Of a stretch of 64,000 nt of DNA, positions 58,323-64,000 are shown in pieces (position 1 is the stretch's first letter; each line of letters begins with the position of its first letter). The DNA is from Deferribacter thermophilus (GTDB taxonomy: Bacteria > Chrysiogenota > Deferribacteres > Deferribacterales > Deferribacteraceae), in the NCBI RefSeq assembly GCF_049472675.1, contig NZ_JAPNXM010000010.1:12108-76107 (forward strand), in the 5' to 3' direction. A program made the position numbers and the translations under genes. The notes below the pieces were generated by a model. The model was not told the origin of the DNA. It was given only the letters and a program-made list of their open reading frames with translations, and did not search any database.

Positions 58323-59867
58323 ATGAAGAAGTTACCGATAGGGATACAGAGTTTTAAGGAAATCAGAACAGAAAATTATTATTATGTAGATAAAACGCAT
58401 TTTGTTAAGAAGTTGGCTGAATCGGGTAAGTATTTTTTCCTGAGTCGTCCACGTAGGTTTGGTAAATCCCTTTTTCTTGATACACTAAAAGAAGCTTTTA
58501 GTGGTAACAGAAGGCTGTTTAAAGGTCTTTATCTTTATGACAACTGGGATTGGAATAGGAAGTACCCTATAATAAAGATAAGTTTTGGAAGTGGGGTTGT
58601 TGATAGTTCTGATAAATTGATTAAATTAATAAATTATTATTTAGATAAGATTTCAAGAGACTATGATACTGTATTAAATGAAAATTTAATTAGCTTGAAG
58701 TTTAAAGAGTTGATAGAGAAACTTGCAGCAAAGTACAATGAAAAAGTGGTTGTATTGGTTGATGAGTATGATAAACCGATATTGGATAGGATAGATGATA
58801 TTGATGTAGCAAGGGAGAATAGGGAGGTATTGAAAGATTTTTATTCAGTATTAAAAGATGCTGATCCTTATTTAAAGCTCGTATTTTTGACTGGGGTATC
58901 AAGATTTTCAAAAGTGTCAATATTCAGTGGGTTGAACCAATTAAATGATATTACTTTGGATAAAAGGTTTTCAACAATTTGTGGTTACACTCAGTTAGAC
59001 TTAGAGAATGTATTTGCTGATAGGCTCAAAGATTTTAATAAAGATGAGGTTAGAGAGTGGTATAATGGTTATAGCTGGCTTGGAGAAAGTGTTTATAATC
59101 CATTTGATATTTTACTTTTGTTTGATAAAAAGAGCTTTAGGCCTTATTGGTTTGAGACGGGAACACCAACATTTTTAATAAAGATGTTTCAAAGACATAG
59201 ATATTATTTACCACAACTTGAAGGGTTGGAGGTTGGAGAGCAACTGTTGTCAAATCTTGATATAGATTATATTTATCCAGAAAATTTGCTGTTTCAAGCT
59301 GGTTATTTGACAATCAAGGAGTTTTTACGAATAGGCAATGAAAATGTATATGTATTAAACTATCCAAACTTAGAAGTAAAAAAGAGTTTTAATGATGCAT
59401 TTTTGACTTATTTGACCCCTAGCCCAGCTATGAAAGATAGGGCAGAGATAGGTTTAATTAGGGCATTACAGGCAAATGATGTGAGTAAAATAAAAGATAT
59501 ATTGTATAGTTTTTTTGCATCAATTCCTCATGATTGGTATAGAAAGAATGAATTAGAAGAGTATGAGGGCTTTTATGCTTCAGTGATTTATGCACTTTTT
59601 AATGGAGCAGGATTATATGTGATAGCTGAGGATACAACCAATTTGGGCAGGATAGATTTGACTGTGATATGGGAAGGTAGGGTATATGTAATAGAGTTTA
59701 AGGTTGTAGATGATGGTGCAGAAAATAAGGGGTTAAATCAGATAAAAGAGAAGAGGTATTTTGAGAAATATCAGAGTAAATATTGTGAGATTTATTTGAT
59801 AGCTATAGAATTTAGCAGGGAAGACCGAAATATTGTTTCTTTTGAGTGGGAAAAGTTAGAATGTTAG
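58323..59867 (+). CDS. AAA-ATPase-like/PD-(D/E)XK nuclease-like protein (DUF1703 type)
   Basis: A 514-residue protein of the widespread AAA-ATPase_like plus PD-(D/E)XK family. N-terminus LPIGIQSFKEIRTENYYYVDKT, Walker A RPRRFGKSLFLDTL, Walker B VVLVDEYDKPI, and the C-terminal nuclease-fold segment LGRIDLTVIWEGRVYVIEFKV with D and ExK. Members are strongly expanded in some genomes and have no assigned function. Its stop lies in the first unit of the next array (GAATGTTAGAACG). Like the DUF4143 genes, it is a single-gene cassette between AACGTT arrays. Confidence 0.9.
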   Translation: MKKLPIGIQSFKEIRTENYYYVDKTHFVKKLAESGKYFFLSRPRRFGKSLFLDTLKEAFSGNRRLFKGLYLYDNWDWNRKYPIIKISFGSGVVDSSDKLIKLINYYLDKISRDYDTVLNENLISLKFKELIEKLAAKYNEKVVVLVDEYDKPILDRIDDIDVARENREVLKDFYSVLKDADPYLKLVFLTGVSRFSKVSIFSGLNQLNDITLDKRFSTICGYTQLDLENVFADRLKDFNKDEVREWYNGYSWLGESVYNPFDILLLFDKKSFRPYWFETGTPTFLIKMFQRHRYYLPQLEGLEVGEQLLSNLDIDYIYPENLLFQAGYLTIKEFLRIGNENVYVLNYPNLEVKKSFNDAFLTYLTPSPAMKDRAEIGLIRALQANDVSKIKDILYSFFASIPHDWYRKNELEEYEGFYASVIYALFNGAGLYVIAEDTTNLGRIDLTVIWEGRVYVIEFKVVDDGAENKGLNQIKEKRYFEKYQSKYCEIYLIAIEFSREDRNIVSFEWEKLEC

Positions 59868-60010
59868 AACGTTAAAACGTTAAAATGTAGAAACGTTAGA
59901 ACGTAAGAATGTTAGAAAGTAAACCGTGATTTGTAAAACGTGAATTGTGAAGCATGATTCGGGAATCGGTAGACAGAAATCGAAGAACGGGAATAGGTAA
60001 ACGTTAACAG
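59862..60010. repeat. AACGTT-type array, near-copy of the one at 61612
   Basis: Begins in the preceding stop codon. It shares with 61612-61768 the order of units AACGTTAAAATGTAG, AAACGTTAGAACGT, TGTTAGAAAGTAAACC and a CGGGAAT/CGAAGAAC(G/T)GGAATAGG tail, so the two toxin-antitoxin pairs between them lie within direct repeats. The remaining sequence to 60119 holds AGTATTGAGTATTGAG-like units and no gene. Confidence 0.85.
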
Positions 60011-60119
60011 TTGAATAGCTCAAAGTTTTAATTGCTAAGTATTGAGTATTGAGAGAGTACTGAGTTTTTGGTCGAAAACATTTTGTTAGTACTTATTGTA
60101 ACAGTAAATTGGTTGTCTA

Positions 60120-60148
60120 TTGACTCTCTTCAAAATAAAGCTTATTTT
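60120..60148 (+). promoter_or_regulatory. promoter of AbrB/PIN pair
   Basis: TTGACT at 60120-60125, 17-base spacer and TATTTT at 60143-60148. It supports ATG 60180 as the gene start, since upstream codons of the open frame lie in the promoter. Confidence 0.65.
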
Positions 60149-60179
60149 ATTTAGTAAAGCAATGAGAGGGAGACTTGTT

Positions 60180-60413
60180 ATGAGTATAGAAGTAATTGGA
60201 AAAATAAGCAGTAAAGGACAAATTACGATTCCAAAAAAAATTAGAGATTTACTTGGCACTGATATTATAAAGTTTAAAGTAGAAGACGATATAATTAAAA
60301 TTGAACCTATTGAAGATGTAGCTGGCTTACTTTCTAAATATGCCAAGAAAGGGGTATCTTTTGAGGAGGAAAGACAGACAGCATGGGAAAAGATAGGTGA
60401 AAAGTATAAATGA
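60180..60413 (+). CDS. AbrB/MazE-type antitoxin
   Basis: A 77-residue SpoVT/AbrB-domain protein: EVIGKISSKGQITIPKKIRD is the swapped-hairpin DNA-binding motif. The C-terminal half (LLSKYAKKGVSFEEERQTAWEKI) should wrap the toxin. It overlaps the PIN gene by 4 bases. Usually such proteins repress their own promoter. GAGGGAG precedes the ATG. Confidence 0.88.
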   Translation: MSIEVIGKISSKGQITIPKKIRDLLGTDIIKFKVEDDIIKIEPIEDVAGLLSKYAKKGVSFEEERQTAWEKIGEKYK

Positions 60414-60811
60414 AAAAAGTTATATTTCTTGATACCAATGTTATTTTAAGATATTTATTGAAAGATAAACCTGAACAATTTAATGAAATTAAAGAAACTT
60501 TTTCATTGTTGAAAACAGGAAAAATTAAAGGTTACATTTTATCAGAAGTTTTACTGGAGACCTATTACGTATTAGTTAGCTTTTACAATGTTCCCAAAGA
60601 AGAAGCGTTAATTAGTTTAAAGAAACTATTGTTGTATAAAGGATTTATTGGAAAAGAAAAGGAAATATTATTAAATGCAATTGATTATGTTTTAAATTAC
60701 CCTAAAGTAAGTTTACTTGATTGGGTATTATGCTTGAAATCCAAACAAAAAAATGGAGCTATTTTGACATTTGATAAAATATTAGCGAAAAATTGTGATA
60801 GTAATTTGTGA
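60410..60811 (+). CDS. PIN-domain RNase toxin
   Basis: A 133-residue VapC-like PIN protein. The first acidic residue is in IFLDTNVILRYLLKD, a middle Glu in YILSEVLLETYYVL and later Asp residues in SLLDWVLCLKSKQ and AILTFDKILAK. With the AbrB partner it forms a type II toxin-antitoxin pair. Its stop is followed by a short AACGTT array. Confidence 0.87.
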   Translation: MKKVIFLDTNVILRYLLKDKPEQFNEIKETFSLLKTGKIKGYILSEVLLETYYVLVSFYNVPKEEALISLKKLLLYKGFIGKEKEILLNAIDYVLNYPKVSLLDWVLCLKSKQKNGAILTFDKILAKNCDSNL

Positions 60812-60826
60812 AACTAGAAAAGTGCA

Positions 60827-60855
60827 GAAATGGAACGTTAAAGCGTTAAAACGTT
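60827..60855. repeat. short AACGTT array
   Basis: Three to four units (AACGTTAAAGCGTTAAAACG) between the PIN gene and the MNT/HepT pair. Confidence 0.7.
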
Positions 60856-60963
60856 TTGTATTGCGAGTGGAGCTAAATATATCGTAAAACAGGCTTGATT
60901 ATTATGTAAATTGAGTTAATTATTAAAATATAAGTTTTAATTATAAAAAAGGTAGAAAAATTT

Positions 60964-61248
60964 ATGGAAGAAATTGTAAAAAAATTACAGAAAATACGTA
61001 GTTTTTTAGAAAAAGAGTATTTCATAAAGAATATTGCATTATTTGGGTCTTATGTCAGAGGCGAACAAGATGAAAGTAGTGACCTTGATATCCTAGTAGA
61101 ATTTTATAAAACACCTACTTTGATACAATTTTTGAGATTAAAATTTTTTTTATCTGATTATTTAGGTGTCAGAGTAGATCTTGTTATGAAGCAGTCTTTA
61201 AAACCAGTTATTGGTGAAAGAATACTCAAAGAAGCTATATTAATATGA
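60964..61248 (+). CDS. MNT-type nucleotidyltransferase (MntA antitoxin-like)
   Basis: A 94-residue MNT protein: NIALFGSYVRGEQDESSDLDILVEF holds GS-x(10)-DxD, and RVDLVMKQSLKP the third Asp. It AMPylates the partner HepT in characterised pairs. The TGA overlaps the HepT ATG (ATGA). A weak promoter-like TTGAGT/TATAAG pair lies near 60905-60935. Confidence 0.88.
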   Translation: MEEIVKKLQKIRSFLEKEYFIKNIALFGSYVRGEQDESSDLDILVEFYKTPTLIQFLRLKFFLSDYLGVRVDLVMKQSLKPVIGERILKEAILI

Positions 61249-61598
61249 AAAAAGAAAGACTTTATCTTGATTATTAAATTGATATTAAAGATGCCATAGA
61301 AAAAATAGAAATCTTTACTTCAGATACTAATATTGATTGTTTGGAAAAAGATGAGAAAACTTTGTTTGCTGTTATTAGATGTTTTGAAATTATTGGAGAG
61401 GCTGCTAAAAAGGTTGGTGAAGAAATAAGATACAAATATCCTAATGTTCCTTGGAGAGAGATTGCGGGTATGAGGGATATATTAATTCATGAATATTTTG
61501 GAATAGAAGTTGAAGTTATAAAAGAAACACTTAAAAAGGATTTAATTTTTCTTAAAAAGAATATAATTGAAATATTAGAAAAAGAAAAGAAAGAGTAA
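61245..61598 (+). pseudogene. HepT-type HEPN toxin with nonsense codon
   Basis: Read from ATG 61245 the frame gives MKKERLYLDY, a TAA at codon 11, then IDIKDAIEKIEIFTSD and the rest of a full HepT, with no frameshift. A single change of TTA (Leu) to TAA would explain it. The RNase/AMPylation motif RDILIHEY (R-x4-H-x-Y) is intact further on. Restart at the TTG at 61341 would lose helix 1. So the toxin is probably inactive, while its antitoxin gene is intact. Confidence 0.85.
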
Positions 61599-61611
61599 AC
61601 TATTTAATAAT

Positions 61612-61768
61612 AATTTTGAAACGTTAACACGTTAAAATGTAGAAACGTTAGAACGTTGGAATGTTAGAAAGTAAACCGTGATTCGGGAATTGGGAGACGG
61701 AAATCGAAGAACTGGAATAGGGAAACGTTGGAACGTTAAAACGTTAGAACGTTGAAACGTTAAAACTT
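61612..61768. repeat. AACGTT-type array before the oligosaccharyltransferase gene
   Basis: About 20 units with the same order as the array at 59862, but lacking an internal segment of roughly 25 bases (TGTAAAACGTGAATTG type). Ends about 25 bases before the next ATG. Confidence 0.85.
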
Positions 61769-61794
61769 ATTATTTTATAAATTGTGAGGTTGTT

Positions 61795-63777
61795 ATGGAT
61801 AAGAAAGGTAAATTTATAATAGTTTTTTTGTTGATGATAGGTGTTTTTGTTTATTCGGCTTATGTTAGGTTTGAGCAGTATAACAAATGGAAAGAGCAAA
61901 GGAGTATTTATTTTGTTGAAAACTATCCTGCTATGACAACTCTTGATGCTTATTACTGGCTTAGATATGCCAAAGAGTATGATAACGGATTATATTATAA
62001 AACTGATAATGATACATTGAGATATTATCCAGATGAAACTGAAAAACCAAGACCAGTACCATTTCTAAGTTTTTTGATAGCTAAGTTATCGAGCTTTACA
62101 AATAACAACTATTATTATGCGGGACTTTTCTTGATTCCTATTTTGGCCTCACTTTTTATAATCCCTTTTTCACTTTATTTTTATTATGCTGGTTTCCCTT
62201 TTGGTGGAATTTTAGGTAGTTTTATTGGGACTTTTAGTTATATGTATTTTGTTAGAAGTTCAATGGGTAGAGTTGATACTGATTTATTAAATATATTTTT
62301 CCCAGTTTTAGCATCTTTATTTATATTTTTTTCAGCAAAAAATGAAGATACTAAAAAGGTTTATTTATTTTCTGCATTAAGTGGGCTTTCTATGCTATTT
62401 TTCTATTGGTGGTATTTTCACCCTGGCTTTACTTTAATATATTTTGGTGTTTTATTAGTTGTTTTATTTTTGGAGAAGAAACCTATAAAAGTAATTTTAA
62501 AAAGTGCAGGCTTGTTTGTCCTTTTTAGCAATCCATTATACTTATTTTATGGAATTTTTAATTTATTTGGTTTTATAATTAACTATTTTACTGTATCAAA
62601 GGAGAATGTGATTGGTTTTCCAAATATTTTACAAACGATTACTGAAGCTCAGCATAAGCCGATAAAAGAGGTTTTAGAGTATATAATAAATTCTCCATAT
62701 TTATCAATATTAGGATTAATCATATTTGTTATTTTTGCTGCTTTAAAGTGGCGTAAATTTTTGGCTATAGTTCCACTATTTTTACTGGGTTTGCTTGCTT
62801 TTAAAAGCTCAAATAGGTTTGTGATGTTTTTAGCTCCTTTTGCTGGTGCTGGCATTGGGATGATAATAGATTATGCGGTGGAGTATGCTGAGAAAAATTT
62901 TAAAAAGATAAAGCCATTAAATATAAATTTGATTGCTGTTGCAATTGTTGTGCTACTATGTGTGGGACTTGGCAAGCTTACAGCTAAGGAATATGTGCCA
63001 AAGCCTTCAATAAATCCAGGGATTATAAAATCTTTTATTGATATGAATAAGAAGCTTGAAAAAGGTGCAATATGGTCTTGGTGGGATTATGGTTATGCCA
63101 TTGAGGATATTGTAGGATTCCCAGTTTATCATGATGGTGGTTCACAAGGCTCACCAAAAACTTATTTTATTGCAAAAAGCTTAATTACGGACAATCAGAA
63201 TAAGCTTTATAAATATATTTCATATTTTGATAATAACGGCATGAATGAGATAAAAGAGATGATTGATGATAACAAATCTGCTCCAGATATTGTCAAATAT
63301 GTAGATAGCTATGAGGGGCTACCAAAAGGTAACAATTATGTATTATTTACTATGGATATGATTTCAAAATTTCCTGCATACAATTTTATTGGATCTTATA
63401 ATTTTAACACTAAAACATCACAAGAAGTTGTTGTTGCTCCTTTAAGCTGTCAAAAGGTTGTAAAAGGTGTATTTGAATGCGATGGAAATAGTATTGACAC
63501 TAAAAATGGCTTAATCAATGGGAAAATTCCTGTGAAAATGTTTGATATCGCTAAGAATGGAAAATTGGTATCAACTAAAAAGTATCCTTTTAATACAGGA
63601 TATAATGTGGAGCTTTTGTTAAAAGGTAATACAGTTATATACATTATTTTATCTGATGATAATTTTTATAAATCAAACTTTAATCAAATGTATTTGTTGG
63701 GAAAATATGATAAAAAATTATTTGAAGAAGTTTACAATAATTTCCCTTTTGCGAGGGTGTTTAAAGTTAAAAAATAA
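61795..63777 (+). CDS. STT3/PglB-type oligosaccharyltransferase
   Basis: A 660-residue oligosaccharyltransferase. The N-terminal region has about 11-13 membrane helices with the loop-1 metal motif near YPAMTTLDAYYWLRYA and the later RSSMGRVDTDLLN (the DxD-like catalytic region). The soluble C-terminal domain carries WWDYG at residues 429-433, the acceptor-sequon motif of STT3/PglB. It moves a lipid-linked glycan onto Asn of exported proteins. It lies 4.7 kb downstream of the glycan locus, so that locus may supply its donor. Confidence 0.92.
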   Translation: MDKKGKFIIVFLLMIGVFVYSAYVRFEQYNKWKEQRSIYFVENYPAMTTLDAYYWLRYAKEYDNGLYYKTDNDTLRYYPDETEKPRPVPFLSFLIAKLSSFTNNNYYYAGLFLIPILASLFIIPFSLYFYYAGFPFGGILGSFIGTFSYMYFVRSSMGRVDTDLLNIFFPVLASLFIFFSAKNEDTKKVYLFSALSGLSMLFFYWWYFHPGFTLIYFGVLLVVLFLEKKPIKVILKSAGLFVLFSNPLYLFYGIFNLFGFIINYFTVSKENVIGFPNILQTITEAQHKPIKEVLEYIINSPYLSILGLIIFVIFAALKWRKFLAIVPLFLLGLLAFKSSNRFVMFLAPFAGAGIGMIIDYAVEYAEKNFKKIKPLNINLIAVAIVVLLCVGLGKLTAKEYVPKPSINPGIIKSFIDMNKKLEKGAIWSWWDYGYAIEDIVGFPVYHDGGSQGSPKTYFIAKSLITDNQNKLYKYISYFDNNGMNEIKEMIDDNKSAPDIVKYVDSYEGLPKGNNYVLFTMDMISKFPAYNFIGSYNFNTKTSQEVVVAPLSCQKVVKGVFECDGNSIDTKNGLINGKIPVKMFDIAKNGKLVSTKKYPFNTGYNVELLLKGNTVIYIILSDDNFYKSNFNQMYLLGKYDKKLFEEVYNNFPFARVFKVKK

Positions 63778-63868
63778 ACTTGAAGTAGACATTTTATATT
63801 TGTATGCTAAAATTTGGTGGTTGAGGCTGTTGCACAATAAATTATGTTTTTACTAACAAGGTAGTTTT

Positions 63869-63903
63869 GAGATTGCTTCGGCAACTTTCATTGCCTCGCA
63901 ATG
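63869..63903. repeat. REP-like repeat at right end
   Basis: GAGATTGCTTCGGCAACT and the closing TGCCTCGCAATG form an imperfect palindrome related to the repeat at 28819. The segment 63778-64000 shows no other gene. Confidence 0.65.
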
Positions 63904-64000
63904 TTCTATGTTAAATGTCAAGTTTTTTTTAAATATTAGTTAATATTTTACCAGAATAATTTTCATCATAAGCTACTCCTCTCAATAATATCGCATATAT

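Noticed and set aside
30090..61768. Tandem arrays as CRISPR
   Set aside because: Units are 7-8 bases, degenerate and without unique spacers of constant length; no cas genes are present.
63656..63856. 66-codon frame at the right end
   Set aside because: Mostly overlaps the end of the oligosaccharyltransferase gene in another frame and has no recognisable features.

Overview
The window comes from a low-GC (about 30% by eye), Gram-negative-type bacterium. A Na+-translocating NADH:quinone reductase operon, a very large NAD-glutamate dehydrogenase, an HspR-controlled chaperone operon and a rhamnose/fucose/sulfate glycan locus together resemble the Deferribacterota (Deferribacter or Calditerrivibrio relatives). 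That assignment is inference; no rRNA gene is present.

Positions 1-28700 are ordinary core genome: gatB (cut by the left edge), a Zn alcohol dehydrogenase, a DUF445 membrane protein, an exopolyphosphatase-type ATPase and a thiolase-like protein with no nucleophilic cysteine. Then come the heat-shock genes hsp20 and dnaJ-hspR-clpB with a HAIR-type operator, a sigma factor, a phasin-like protein, a Nudix hydrolase, the 1561-residue glutamate dehydrogenase, an aldehyde dehydrogenase and a fused CoA-transferase. The stretch closes with nqrABCDEF plus a 43-residue Cys-rich membrane peptide, galE, tRNA-Leu(CAG) and a helix-hairpin-helix secreted protein.

Positions 28700-34300 and 58050-61800 are accessory. 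They hold small defence or toxin-antitoxin-like cassettes (MNT/HEPN twice, two DUF4143 ATPases, an AbiEii-type nucleotidyltransferase, an AAA/PD-(D/E)XK protein, AbrB/PIN). These cassettes are separated by degenerate 7-8 bp tandem arrays of the AACGTT(A/G) type. Several arrays begin inside the preceding gene's stop codon.

Positions 34300-57100 form a surface-glycan locus. It contains dTDP-rhamnose genes (rmlACDB) between two copies of a 1.05 kb direct repeat, GDP-fucose genes (gmd, fcl), PAPS synthesis and recycling (cysD, cysN, cysC, cysQ and a DUF2061-APS-kinase fusion), a sulfotransferase, flippase, polymerase-like protein, three GT2 glycosyltransferases, a WecA/MraY-type initiating transferase and a Wzz-like protein. 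A bacterial STT3/PglB-type oligosaccharyltransferase lies at 61795-63777. The set suggests a sulfated, rhamnose- and fucose-containing glycan, possibly transferred to protein.

The most striking structure is a family of repeat elements. Three intact genes for S23-type four-helix-bundle proteins (the family found in 23S rRNA intervening sequences and related to DGR Avd), and one duplicated remnant, each sit tightly between two arrays of in-phase heptamers that are inverted relative to each other. Each element uses its own heptamer word. Each intact S23 gene overlaps the start of the next gene and carries that gene's Shine-Dalgarno sequence. Related ORF-less arrays, some inverted and some single-orientation, lie between genes and in frame inside fcl, cysN, cysQ, the flippase and a glycosyltransferase. 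I propose these are IVS-like elements with satellite arrays inserted into protein-coding operons.
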